From assembly GCF_016865445.1 (NCBI RefSeq), contig NZ_AP024412.1, forward strand, positions 1,116,001-1,180,000: DNA of 64,000 bases, read 5' to 3'. The position numbers and the translations under genes are program-made. A model generated the notes under the pieces. That model searched no databases and was not told the DNA's origin. It saw nothing but the letters and a program-made list of their open reading frames with translations. This stretch comes from Mariniplasma anaerobium (GTDB taxonomy: Bacteria > Bacillota_I > Bacilli_A > Acholeplasmatales > Acholeplasmataceae). This document shows, one piece after another, positions 16,788 to 26,028 of this stretch (position 1 is its first letter; every line of letters starts with the position of its first letter).

Positions 16788-18662
16788 TTAGTTTTTCTTA
16801 TGTTCACCATTACCATTACGATTATAAGTTTTGATGATTTTTGCTACACAATCTTTGACTTCTTCATTATCAAGATTTTCTAATTTACCACATAATATTT
16901 CAAAATCAAGCTCTTCTTTTTTAACATCTCTTTGCTTTTCAATAAATATTTTTTCATTTTGAGTTTTTAATTGGCTACCATATTCATGATCAACCAATAA
17001 TTCTTCAAATAGTTTTTCGCCTGGTCTTAATCCGGTAAATTCAATTTCAATATCTTCATAAGGTTTAAGTCCATTTAAACTTATCATTTTTTCTGCTAAA
17101 TTAACGATTTTAGTTGGTTCACCCATATCTAAAATGAAGACTTCTCCACCTTGAGCAAATACACCACATTGTAGAATCAATCCTACAGCTTCAGGAATGG
17201 TCATAAAATATCTTGTAATCTCTTGATGAGTTACAGTCACTGGACCACCATCTTCGATTTGCTTTTTAAATAAAGGAATAACACTACCATTGCTACCTAA
17301 TACGTTTCCAAATCTTACAGCACTAAATTTAGTGCCCTTTTGTCCGTTTTGTTGATCTTGGATAATAAGCTCAGCAAAGCGCTTAGTTGCACCCATAATA
17401 TTTGTAGATCTAACTGCTTTATCACTACTTACTAAAACAAATTTTTTAGCATTGTATTTTTTCGCTAGACTTGAGCAATTATAAGTACCAATGACATTGG
17501 TTCTAACTGCTTCAACAGCACTATCTTCCATTAAAGGAACATGTTTATATGCTGCTGCATGAAATACAAGTGTAGGTTTAAAGGTCTGAAATAATGTTTC
17601 AAGTCGTTTTAAATTATAAACACTACCAATCCAAACAACTAAGTCAATTTCTTTATTTTGTTTTTTAAAAGTTCTTAAAATTTCTTGTTGAATATCATAT
17701 GCATTATTTTCATAAATATCAAAAATAATAATTTTTTTAGGTTCTAGTTTAACAATTTGTCTACATAATTCACTACCAATAGATCCACCACCACCAGTAA
17801 CTAAGACAACTTCACCTTTGATAAATGTTTCTATTTGATCATCTTCTAATGTGATTTCTTCTCTATCAAGCAAATCTTCAATTCTAATATCTATAATTCT
17901 AGGTCTACTTTGTTCATTTAATTCCGATACAGACATCATTTTTTTAATTCTTACATGTCTATGTGTAGTTAATTGACTAAGTTCACGAATTTTTTTAGAT
18001 GGGAAATCATTAATTGCGATAACAATTTCTTCTATTTGTAATTGATCGATAAAATTTTCAATTTCATCAAGTTTTCCTAAAATTTTAATACCTGATAGTC
18101 TTGAGCCTATTTTAGTGACATCATCATCTATAAAGCCCATAGGCATATTGTTTAAATCCTTATTTCGATAAATTTCTTTTAAAATTGCTTCACCTGCTGA
18201 ACCAGCACCAATAATTAATGTTCTTCTTCCTAAAGCTTTATTCCAATCCCAATTGATTTTAAAATATAAAATCAAACGATTAGCAACTCTAGGTAATGTA
18301 ATTAATGAAACTTCAGCAATTGTAATAAAGAAATAGGCTGTTTTATACATAAAATGTGCATCTGTTAGCCAAATAAAGACAACAATTGAAACATTTGTGA
18401 AAATAGTTACAAATGTTATTTTAACCACATCTTCAAATCCAATATGATTAACCAGCATACTATACATTCCAAAAAAGCTATAAATAAGTACTTTAAATAC
18501 AATAATAATTGGTAAAGCATACCAGATTTCACCTGTATTGACTGGGACATCTAATACTCTAAACATAAGTATAGCAATCATATATGTAATTGATATAGCA
18601 ATAACATCAAAACTAATGAATGCAATAATTTGTTTAATACGTTTCATTCTAGATTGTTTCAT
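16788..18662 (-). CDS. Membrane UDP-N-acetylglucosamine 4,6-dehydratase-like protein (FlaA1/CapD/PglF type)
   Basis: A 624-residue protein with four N-terminal membrane helices (within residues 10-125). A CoA-binding-type Rossmann domain follows (RRTLIIGAGSAGEAILKEI, about 146). The catalytic extended SDR domain comes next, with VLVTGGGGSIGSELCRQIVK (about 280), VFHAAAYKHVPLME, SSDKAVRSTNIMGATKRFAE and FTGLRPGEKLFEEL. Family members convert UDP-GlcNAc to a 4-keto-6-deoxy sugar, the first step to bacillosamine-type sugars for polysaccharide or glycoprotein. The active-site SxxK holds SDKAV and MGATK in place of YxxxK, as usual for this membrane group. No other glycan genes are adjacent. Confidence 0.9.
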   Translation of the reverse strand: MKQSRMKRIKQIIAFISFDVIAISITYMIAILMFRVLDVPVNTGEIWYALPIIIVFKVLIYSFFGMYSMLVNHIGFEDVVKITFVTIFTNVSIVVFIWLTDAHFMYKTAYFFITIAEVSLITLPRVANRLILYFKINWDWNKALGRRTLIIGAGSAGEAILKEIYRNKDLNNMPMGFIDDDVTKIGSRLSGIKILGKLDEIENFIDQLQIEEIVIAINDFPSKKIRELSQLTTHRHVRIKKMMSVSELNEQSRPRIIDIRIEDLLDREEITLEDDQIETFIKGEVVLVTGGGGSIGSELCRQIVKLEPKKIIIFDIYENNAYDIQQEILRTFKKQNKEIDLVVWIGSVYNLKRLETLFQTFKPTLVFHAAAYKHVPLMEDSAVEAVRTNVIGTYNCSSLAKKYNAKKFVLVSSDKAVRSTNIMGATKRFAELIIQDQQNGQKGTKFSAVRFGNVLGSNGSVIPLFKKQIEDGGPVTVTHQEITRYFMTIPEAVGLILQCGVFAQGGEVFILDMGEPTKIVNLAEKMISLNGLKPYEDIEIEFTGLRPGEKLFEELLVDHEYGSQLKTQNEKIFIEKQRDVKKEELDFEILCGKLENLDNEEVKDCVAKIIKTYNRNGNGEHKKN

Positions 18663-18782
18663 ATGATTCCCCTGTCTATAATTTAGATATTCAAGTATAC
18701 TAAATCATTTTATCATAAACTTAAGTATTTTAAAAGATTTTAAATCGTAATTTAAAAGTAAGAATTAGAATGGAAAAAATAG

Positions 18783-19484
18783 CTATTCGCTGTTTTGTTG
18801 ACATAATTTATAATTTAAACGATATCCGATGCCCCAAACTGTTTCCAGTAGTTGTATATTTGGATCATGTTCTATCTTTTTTCTAAGTCTAGTTATATGA
18901 ATACCTAAAGCATTATCAGTTGCTGATTTGTCGTTATCCCAGACAAAATCAATGATTCTATCTTTAGTCACAGTTTCATCTTTTTTATCTAGCAATAATA
19001 AAAGAATTTTATATTCAACTTTTGTTAAATGATAAGTCTTTTTACCATTCTTGATACTGTGATTTAATAAATCAATTTGTACTGGTCCATAGATGATTTT
19101 TTTAATGTCTTTTTTAGTTAATTTATGTAAATATTTAATAACTGCATTAATTCGCCCGTATACTTCTACACTAGAAAATGGAAATTCAATATAGCCTACT
19201 GAACCTGCATTAAATAATGCAATTTTTTCTAAATCTGTATGGTTTTTACCAAATATACATAATGGAACTTTACTTTGTTCTTTTATCGATGAAATCAAAT
19301 GCTGATTAATGATATCATTGTATTCTAGATTTAAACAAATAAAATCAATTTCTGAAAAATTTTTGTGATTATCTCCAATATCATTCATATTTAAAAGTAT
19401 GATTTCATATTGATTATCATTGAAAAGTTCTATCAACTCTTTAAACGGTTCTACATCTTTTGTTATTAATGCTATTTTATGCAA
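18783..19484 (-). CDS. OmpR/PhoB-type regulator with degenerate receiver domain
   Basis: A 233-residue protein. The C-terminal winged helix (about 130-228) is well kept: YHLTKVEYKILLLLLDKKDE, VWDNDKSATDNALGIHITRL and VWGIGYRLNY. The N-terminal receiver fold has lost its phosphorylation site. The strand-1 acidic pair is TKD, the acceptor Asp is Asn52 in ICLNLEYND, the strand-4 Thr/Ser is Gly and the strand-5 Lys is Glu100 (GYIEFPF). It is therefore probably not a phosphorylated response regulator, and no histidine kinase gene is near. The target is unknown. GGGGGTGAC lies before the ATG. Confidence 0.88.
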   Translation of the reverse strand: MHKIALITKDVEPFKELIELFNDNQYEIILLNMNDIGDNHKNFSEIDFICLNLEYNDIINQHLISSIKEQSKVPLCIFGKNHTDLEKIALFNAGSVGYIEFPFSSVEVYGRINAVIKYLHKLTKKDIKKIIYGPVQIDLLNHSIKNGKKTYHLTKVEYKILLLLLDKKDETVTKDRIIDFVWDNDKSATDNALGIHITRLRKKIEHDPNIQLLETVWGIGYRLNYKLCQQNSE

Positions 19485-19665
19485 AGAAAGTCACCCCCAA
19501 ATGTTTTTTGTTATTACCATTATATAATAAAATTACTTCATATTCGTTTCATTTTTATATATGTTATTATATATTCTTACTTTTTTCTTACTTTTGTATA
19601 TGAAAGCGATTTCTTTTTGTAATTATTGCTGTTTTTTATATAAAAATGAAAATTATTTATTTCAA

Positions 19666-19697
19666 AAATAAAAAAAAGACCTTGATTAAGGTCTTTT
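19666..19697 (-). terminator. Terminator of the manA locus
   Basis: A 10-bp stem (AAAAGACCTT 19675-19684 with AAGGTCTTTT 19688-19697) overlaps the end of the manA frame. The A-run 19666-19677 yields the minus-strand U-tract. Confidence 0.85.
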
Positions 19698-20619
19698 TGT
19701 CATCATAATTTTCAAATTTCCTTCAATTTTGATGTCCTTATTATCATTAGAACCTGAAATAATAAAATGGTCACCTTTTTCAATAGATATATTTGTTATA
19801 GTTCCGTATCCATCTAAAACACTGCATAATACATATTTATTTGTATTAAATATATATTTATTCTTTATATCTACTCTTTTTAAACTGAAATATTTATTAT
19901 TTGTATAATCATATATATCGTAATCTGAATGTTTTTCAATTTTAACATCTACACTTGCTATTTTTGCTGGAATATCAATAACTTCCAATGCTTTATCTAA
20001 ATGTAGTTCTCTAAGATTTCCTTGTTTATCTTTCCGATCATAATCATACAATCTATACGTAGAATCTGAAGATTGCTGAACCTCATATATTAAAGCACCT
20101 TTTCCAATCGAGTGAACAGATTTAGAAGGAATATATGAAATCATCTTTTTTAATACTTCTATAATGCCACAATGATAAGTCATTATCCTTAATTTTTTGT
20201 ATAAATTCTGTTTTCGAAGTTGCTAAATGACCATCAATAATTTTAGCATCTTTTTTTGCATCAATTACATACCAACATTCTGTTTTCCCAAATTCATTCT
20301 CATGGCTCAAAGCAAATGCATCATCAGGATGAACTTGAACAGATAGATCATCATCAGCGTCTAATATTTTTATTAATAAAGGAAATTTAGCACTAGGATC
20401 ATCATTGAAAAGTTCTTTTTTATGTTTGTCATAAAGTTCTTTTAAATTAAGTCCTTTGTAATTTCCTGATATAACCATTGAAGATCCATTATCATGACCT
20501 GATATAGCCCAGCATTCTCCTATTTTATCCTTTTGGATATCATAATTAAAAACATCTTTAATTCTTTTCCCTCCCCATATACGTTCCTTAAATACAGGCT
20601 CTAAAAATATTATTGCCAT
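19686..20619 (-). pseudogene. manA: Class I mannose-6-phosphate isomerase split by a frameshift
   Basis: Two overlapping frames, 20619-20122 and 20183-19686, together make one full-length (about 310 residue) class I phosphomannose isomerase, a cupin enzyme interconverting mannose-6-P and fructose-6-P. The first frame carries LSVQVHPDD and FGKTECWYVI (metal ligands) and ends ...KKDDFIYSF. The second resumes at YIPSKSVHSIGKG with the third ligand His, then QQSSDSTYRLYDYDRKDKQG. Joining them needs two more bases in the AT repeat at 20131-20136, so one AT unit appears lost. It could be a real pseudogene, a slippage-switched gene or a read error. The first start has GGAG 6 bases upstream. Confidence 0.9.
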
Positions 20620-20790
20620 AAAATCTCCTCTTTCTAGCTTAAATAAATTACATAAGTATAATTTTCGTTTTCATTCATTAAGATTTTATTATATATATTT
20701 ATAAAATTCATGCTTTATTCATCATATACTATCATTTTCTTATAATCTCTTATTCTATGTTAGTTTTTTAGCATATATTTGTAGTTCTAT

Positions 20791-20817
20791 TTGACAAACC
20801 CGTACTTTTAATATAAT
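20791..20817 (+). promoter_or_regulatory. Probable sigma-A promoter of the BadF-type kinase gene
   Basis: TTGACA at 20791-20796 and TATAAT at 20812-20817 are separated by 15 bases, a little short. The gene starts 31 bases further on, with AAAGGAGA as its ribosome site. Confidence 0.55.
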
Positions 20818-20848
20818 GTTAAACTATAGGGTATAAAAGGAGATAACA

Positions 20849-21769
20849 ATGAATCTATATTTAGGAATAGATGGTGGTGGAACAAAAACCAAAGTCACAA
20901 TCATCGATAAAAGAGAACAATTAATTTATGAAAATACAAGTGGTCCTTCTTCTACTGATAGTGTATCACTTGATGAAACCATAACAGCAATCAATGAAGC
21001 AATAAAACCTTATTTTGATAAAAACCCAAAGAGAAAAATCGATGGGTGTTTTGCAGGTCTTAGTGGTATTGTTTTTCCTACAGATTCACTTGATGTTGAA
21101 CGTGGACTTAGAGATCTCCCTTATTTTAAAGAAGATGCCTTAATAATAGTTAAAAACGATATGGAAAACTCTCTATATTCTGGTGCTTGTTTCGAAGAAG
21201 GTATTGCCTTAATATCTGGAACTGGAATGGTGGCATTTGGTAAAGATATCCATAAGAGTCATAAAGCTGGTGGTTGGGGATATAAAGAAGGCGAACTTGG
21301 AAGTGGCTTTCATTTAGGAACTGAAGCAATCAGATATGCAATCAGAGCTTATGACGGCAGATATGAAAAAGATGCTTTTGCAAATGAAATAGCTAAGTCT
21401 ATTGGTTTAAATCAACCTTCTGATATCGTTTATGTCATGAATGACTTTTATGATGATAGAACGAGAGTTGCTAGTCTAGCACCAATCGTAACCATGTTTG
21501 CTAATCAAGATAATCAACATGCTAAAAAAATCATCGATCTTGCGACCGATGAATGTGCACTTGCTGTTAAGGCAGTGTATAATTATATTTCTATGAAGAA
21601 CAAGACTTGTGTTATCGTTGGTAGTCTTGGAAATTCTAGAGGATACTTTAAGGAACAGCTTCAATTAAAAATAAAAGCTATTGATCCTTATATCAATATT
21701 ATCAATCCAATATTAGACCCATCATTTGCAGCAGCAATGATGGCAAAGAAAAACGATCAAAACCTTTAG
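20849..21769 (+). CDS. BadF/BadG-type sugar kinase (N-acetylglucosamine kinase-like)
   Basis: A 306-residue ASKHA-fold kinase. The phosphate-1 loop is LGIDGGGTKTKVTII (8-14 DGGGTKT), the phosphate-2 block is ALISGTGMVAFG, and GGWGYKEGELGSGFHLGTEA is the signature of the BadF/BadG/NagK group. Family members of this size phosphorylate amino sugars such as GlcNAc. The substrate is not proven here, but the gene lies beside manA and opposite glycerate kinase, which fits sugar catabolism. AAGGAGATAAC precedes the ATG. Confidence 0.82.
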   Translation: MNLYLGIDGGGTKTKVTIIDKREQLIYENTSGPSSTDSVSLDETITAINEAIKPYFDKNPKRKIDGCFAGLSGIVFPTDSLDVERGLRDLPYFKEDALIIVKNDMENSLYSGACFEEGIALISGTGMVAFGKDIHKSHKAGGWGYKEGELGSGFHLGTEAIRYAIRAYDGRYEKDAFANEIAKSIGLNQPSDIVYVMNDFYDDRTRVASLAPIVTMFANQDNQHAKKIIDLATDECALAVKAVYNYISMKNKTCVIVGSLGNSRGYFKEQLQLKIKAIDPYINIINPILDPSFAAAMMAKKNDQNL

Positions 21770-21790
21770 TCAATCTAAAGGTTTATTTTT
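21760..21790. terminator. Bidirectional terminator between the BadF kinase and glycerate kinase genes
   Basis: A 10-bp stem (21760-21769 with 21775-21784), loop TCAAT, is followed by a T-rich stretch. It overlaps the stop codons of both convergent genes. Confidence 0.85.
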
Positions 21791-22889
21791 TTAGCTCAAT
21801 ATCTTTAATCATTTCTAATATGTATTTTTTAGGATGATCAAATGACTCTTGAAAGCTAGCATACGTTGGAACAATCGTATAAACTGAATCTAAAAAACTC
21901 ATATCTACATCTATATCTTTCATACCAAATACTCCAATTACTTTCTTATCCATGCTTTTTGCTAGTTTAGCTATACCAAATGGAGCTTTTCCATTTAAAG
22001 TTTGCTTATCAAGTTTGCCTTCTCCTACAATCATAAGGTCACACTTTGTGATATCTTTTTTTATATCAAGAAATTCTATCATATAATCTATACCATGACT
22101 AATTTTTGCGTCTAAAAATACTTTTGCTCCAAATCCAAATCCACCAGCTGCACCACTACCTTTTAAGAACTGATAATCTTTATGATACTTTTCTTTAGTT
22201 ATCACACAGAAATGACTTGTGTGTGCTTCTAATGTTTCTATCATATGAATGTTTGTTGCTCCTTTTTGTGGAGCATATGTATATGCAGCACCCATAATAC
22301 CTAATAAAGGATTATTAACATCTGTTATCATCTCAAAAGATATATTTTCAATCCTTTGATCTAAAATTGATGTGTCATATGAAGTAATGCTTCCTAAAAG
22401 ATTACCATTGATATGTTGTTTTATTTCATATTCTTTATCATAAAACTTAACACCTAATGCCTGCATCATACCCAAACCAAGATCATGGGTTGCTGATCCT
22501 CCAATGCCCATCATGATATGAGATGCACCTTTATCAATCGCATCTAAAACTAGTTTTCCTAATCCATATGTTGTTGTTTTAATAGGATTTAAACTATCTT
22601 TATCTATTAAAGATATTCCGCATGCTTTACTAAGTTCAATATAAGCAACATTTTTATCAAGCAAATATGAAGCCATAATCTTTTCATCAAATGGTCCTGT
22701 TGTATTTATCTGCATGTGTTGACACTTTTTTTTAGACATAATAGCATCCAAAAAACCCTCACCACCATCACTTATATCATAAGATATAACTTGATGCCCA
22801 AGAGTTTCAATATATTTTTTTATAATATTATTTAAACTTTTTGAATCTAAACTACCTTTATAACTATCTACAGCTACTAAAATTTTCAC
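21783..22889 (-). CDS. Glycerate kinase (GarK/GlxK family)
   Basis: A 368-residue class II glycerate kinase. It starts KILVAVDSYKGSLDSKSLN, followed by DISDGGEGFLDAI (substrate phosphate region), MMGIGGSATHDLGLGMMQAL (glycine-rich block), LKGSGAAGGFGFGAKVFL and LMIVGEGKLDKQTLNGKAPF. These are all family signatures. It phosphorylates D-glycerate to 2- or 3-phosphoglycerate, linking glycerate to glycolysis. The length is normal. Convergent with the kinase at 20849. Confidence 0.93.
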   Translation of the reverse strand: MKILVAVDSYKGSLDSKSLNNIIKKYIETLGHQVISYDISDGGEGFLDAIMSKKKCQHMQINTTGPFDEKIMASYLLDKNVAYIELSKACGISLIDKDSLNPIKTTTYGLGKLVLDAIDKGASHIMMGIGGSATHDLGLGMMQALGVKFYDKEYEIKQHINGNLLGSITSYDTSILDQRIENISFEMITDVNNPLLGIMGAAYTYAPQKGATNIHMIETLEAHTSHFCVITKEKYHKDYQFLKGSGAAGGFGFGAKVFLDAKISHGIDYMIEFLDIKKDITKCDLMIVGEGKLDKQTLNGKAPFGIAKLAKSMDKKVIGVFGMKDIDVDMSFLDSVYTIVPTYASFQESFDHPKKYILEMIKDIELKK

Positions 22890-23053
22890 ATCATCATCTC
22901 CATGACATCTTTATGATATACGAAATTCACTATTTATTCAATATGAGATATATATCAAGAGTTATAATTTGATTAAATTTATGCTTATCAAATCTTTATT
23001 TATTATATTTATTATGTATATACATGAAAAACTTAAACTTACGAAAAAAGATA

Positions 23054-23117
23054 TTGAAAAATACCTGAAAGTAATGGTATAATCTTAATAGTAATAACAA
23101 AAAAAGATAATAGGAGG
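23054..23117 (+). promoter_or_regulatory. Promoter and ribosome site of the nucleoside-binding lipoprotein gene
   Basis: TTGAAA at 23054-23059 and TATAAT at 23078-23083, with an 18-base spacer. AGGAGG at 23112-23117 lies 5 bases before the ATG. This is a strong initiation region for a binding protein expected in high amount. Confidence 0.75.
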
Positions 23118-23122
23118 AAAAA

Positions 23123-24253
23123 ATGAAGAAAATATTATCATTGTTAGTTATAATCACTCTATCTGCAGTTTTACTTGTAGGTTGTGGTGGAAAAGAGTAC
23201 GAAATTGCTCTTATTACAGATAAAGGAAATATCGACGATAAATCCTTTAATCAAGGTGCATGGGAAGGTGTTGTTGCATTTGCGGAAGAAAATGACCTAA
23301 CACATCAATACTATAAACCTGAAGAAGCATCAGATACTGGTTATCTAGCTTCAATCGCTTTAGCTGTTGAAGGTGGAGCAAAAGTTATCGTAACACCTGG
23401 ATACTTATTTGAAGTTCCAATTTACGAAGCTCAAACTCTATATCCTGATGTTAAGTTCATCTTATTAGATGGCGCACCACATACAGCTGATTATTCTACA
23501 TTTGAAACAAAATCAAATGTTGCATCAATTTTCTATGCTGAAGAAGAATCAGGTTACTTAGCTGGATACGCTGCTGTTAAAGATGGCATGACAGACCTAG
23601 GTTTCATGGGTGGTATGGCAATTCCTGCTGTACAAGCTTTCGGTTATGGTTTCTTGCAAGGCGCTGAAGATGCTGCTGCTGCAATGTCATTAGCTGCTGG
23701 CGATGTTACAGTAACTTATCATTATACTGGTAACTTTGACGAATCAGCTGCTAATAAAGCAACTGCAAGCGTTATGTATCAAGAAGGTGTTGAAGTTATA
23801 TTTGCTGCTGGCGGTTCAGTTGGTAAATCAGTAATGTCAGCTGCATCAGAAGCTGAAGCACTAGTAATTGGTGTTGACGTTGACCAAAGATATGACAGCC
23901 CTACTGTTATAACTTCTGCTACTAAAGGTTTAGCTGCATCAGTTATTCAAGTATTAAATGCAATTTACTTTGATAATGCATGGACTACATATGCTGGTAC
24001 AAGTACTTATTTCAATGCTACTAATGACGGTGTTGGTCTACCAACAATGGTTATTGGCGACGAAAATGGCGATGCATTTGACAGATTCACTACATTTGAC
24101 AAAGCTGCTTATGACTTAGTATTTGCTATGTTAGTTGATGGCGATGTTGATCCAGTTCGTTCAATTACAGTTGCAGATGCAAACGGTAATGCTACAGCTG
24201 CAGAATTAGAAACAGGTCTTGGATTAACTTTAGTTGATGTAACTGTTAGATAA
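23123..24253 (+). CDS. BMP-family nucleoside-binding lipoprotein of ABC transporter
   Basis: A 376-residue lipoprotein (LLVGCGG lipobox) of the BmpA/PnrA/Med family. Typical blocks are IALITDKGNIDDKSFNQGAW, VIVTPGYLFEVPIYEAQ, GFMGGMAIPAVQAFGYGFLQG, EVIFAAGGSVGKSV and VIGVDVDQRY. These proteins bind purine or pyrimidine nucleosides outside the membrane and deliver them to the permease. The permease and ATPase genes follow directly. A terminator hairpin separates it from the ATPase gene, which should make it more abundant than the rest. Confidence 0.92.
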   Translation: MKKILSLLVIITLSAVLLVGCGGKEYEIALITDKGNIDDKSFNQGAWEGVVAFAEENDLTHQYYKPEEASDTGYLASIALAVEGGAKVIVTPGYLFEVPIYEAQTLYPDVKFILLDGAPHTADYSTFETKSNVASIFYAEEESGYLAGYAAVKDGMTDLGFMGGMAIPAVQAFGYGFLQGAEDAAAAMSLAAGDVTVTYHYTGNFDESAANKATASVMYQEGVEVIFAAGGSVGKSVMSAASEAEALVIGVDVDQRYDSPTVITSATKGLAASVIQVLNAIYFDNAWTTYAGTSTYFNATNDGVGLPTMVIGDENGDAFDRFTTFDKAAYDLVFAMLVDGDVDPVRSITVADANGNATAAELETGLGLTLVDVTVR

Positions 24254-24312
24254 TTCGATTTTTAAAAAGAATGTTGGCTTTTAATAAATATTTAATACTT
24301 ATTAGAGGCTAT

Positions 24313-24352
24313 TAGAGGAGAATGGCTAATACCCTTCTCCTCTATTTTTTTT
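24313..24352 (+). terminator. Intercistronic terminator between binding protein and ATPase genes
   Basis: A 10-bp stem TAGAGGAGAA (24313-24322) with TTCTCCTCTA (24335-24344) and eight T. It is likely to attenuate read-through, or to split the locus into two transcripts. Confidence 0.88.
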
Positions 24353-24483
24353 ATATTTAAAACATATTTTATCTAATCAAGAATTAAAAGTTTCATTTAT
24401 TTCATTTATGAAGGAAAAAATATTAAATTCTATCTTATCTATGATAAAATATTTACATAATAAAAGATGGCGGTGAAATACAT

Positions 24484-26028
24484 ATGGAAAACTACATCAT
24501 TGAAATGCTTAACATCAGGAAAGAATTTCCTGGCATTGTTGCAAATGATGATATTACACTACAGCTTAAAAAAGGTGAAATACATGCACTTCTTGGAGAA
24601 AATGGTGCGGGTAAATCAACTTTAATGAGCGTCCTTTTTGGTTTATACCAACCAGAAAAAGGTGAAATTAGAAAAAACGGTGTGAAAGTTGATATCAATA
24701 ATCCAAATGATGCAAATGCTTTAGGCATTGGCATGGTGCATCAACATTTCAAACTAGTAGAAATTTTCACTGTATTAGAAAATATTATATTAGGTGTTGA
24801 ACCTAATAAATATGGTTTTTTACAAGAAAAAGATGCTAGACAAAAAGTTATTGATTTATCTGAACAATATGGTCTACAAGTTGATCCTGATGCTTTAATT
24901 GAAAAGATATCAGTTGGAATGCAACAACGTGTAGAAATATTGAAAATGCTTTACAGAGAAAACGAGATTTTAATATTTGATGAACCTACAGCAGTTCTGA
25001 CACCTCAAGAAATTGAGGAACTTATGGATATTATGCGTGGGTTTGCTAAAGAAGGCAAATCTATATTATTTATTACTCATAAATTGAATGAAATCATGGC
25101 AGTTGCTGATCGTTGTACTGTTTTACAAAAAGGTAAATATAAAGGTACTGTTGAGATCAAAAATACTACAAAGAAAAAACTATCAAAAATGATGGTTGGA
25201 CGTGATGTTAACTTTACAATTGAAAAAGAAAAAGCTAAACCTAAAGATGTTGTTCTATCTGTTAGAAACATTAGTGTTAAATCAAAAGTATCTGATTTAC
25301 ACAGTGTAAAAAATGTTTCTTTTGATGTAAGAGCTGGTGAAGTAGTTTGTCTAGCTGGAATTGAAGGTAATGGTCAAAGTGAAGTTGTTTATATCATTAC
25401 AGGGCTAGAAAAACCAAGTTCAGGTGAAATCTTTTTAAATGGTGAAGACATTACAAAAGCCTCAATTAGAGATCGTTCTAAAAAAGGCATAAGTCATATT
25501 CCAGAAGATAGACATAAATATGGACTAGTACTTGATTATTCTTTAGAAAAAAATATGGTCCTACAAAGATATTGGCAACCAGAATTCTCTAAAAAAGGAT
25601 TCCTAAGATTTGATAATATTAGATCTTATGCTGAAAGACTCATAAAAAAATATGATGTTAGAAGCGGTGAAGGTCCAACAACTCCTGCAAGAGCTATGTC
25701 TGGCGGAAATCAACAAAAGGCAATTATTGCTCGTGAATTAGAAAAAACATGTGATCTTTTAGTTTCTGTACAACCTACAAGAGGTCTTGATGTAGGTGCA
25801 ATTGAATTTATACATGAACAAATCGTGCTTGCAAGAGATGATGGTAGAGCTGTTCTTCTTATGTCACTTGAATTAGACGAAGTTATGAACTTAGCTGATC
25901 GTATACTAGTCATGTATGAGGGTGAAATTGTTGGCGAGTTAGATCCTAAGAAAGTTTCAGTTGAAGAATTAGGTCTATATATGGCTGGTTCTAAGAGAAA
26001 CACTAAGAAGGAGGTAGCACATGCCTAA
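24484..26028 (+). CDS. Nucleoside ABC transporter ATP-binding protein (two ABC domains)
   Basis: A 514-residue protein with two fused nucleotide-binding domains, as in sugar/nucleoside importers (RbsA, NupO type). Domain 1: Walker A GENGAGKSTLM, signature ISVGMQQR, Walker B ILIFDEPTAVLTPQE. Domain 2: degenerate Walker A GIEGNGQSEVV, signature MSGGNQQKAIIAREL, Walker B-like LLVSVQPTRGLDVGA, the usual asymmetric state in this family. It overlaps the next permease gene by 8 bases. It acts at the cytoplasmic face with the two permeases below. Confidence 0.95.
   Translation: MENYIIEMLNIRKEFPGIVANDDITLQLKKGEIHALLGENGAGKSTLMSVLFGLYQPEKGEIRKNGVKVDINNPNDANALGIGMVHQHFKLVEIFTVLENIILGVEPNKYGFLQEKDARQKVIDLSEQYGLQVDPDALIEKISVGMQQRVEILKMLYRENEILIFDEPTAVLTPQEIEELMDIMRGFAKEGKSILFITHKLNEIMAVADRCTVLQKGKYKGTVEIKNTTKKKLSKMMVGRDVNFTIEKEKAKPKDVVLSVRNISVKSKVSDLHSVKNVSFDVRAGEVVCLAGIEGNGQSEVVYIITGLEKPSSGEIFLNGEDITKASIRDRSKKGISHIPEDRHKYGLVLDYSLEKNMVLQRYWQPEFSKKGFLRFDNIRSYAERLIKKYDVRSGEGPTTPARAMSGGNQQKAIIARELEKTCDLLVSVQPTRGLDVGAIEFIHEQIVLARDDGRAVLLMSLELDEVMNLADRILVMYEGEIVGELDPKKVSVEELGLYMAGSKRNTKKEVAHA

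Noticed and set aside
19686..20619. Two separate small mannose isomerase-like genes
   Set aside because: They overlap, together give one enzyme of normal length, and all motifs join if two bases are added to an AT run. One broken gene is the simpler reading.
22890..23122. Purine riboswitch before the nucleoside transporter or purA (60946-61088)
   Set aside because: Neither leader shows the conserved purine-aptamer core, and the transporter promoter lies only about 40 bases before the start codon, too short for one.
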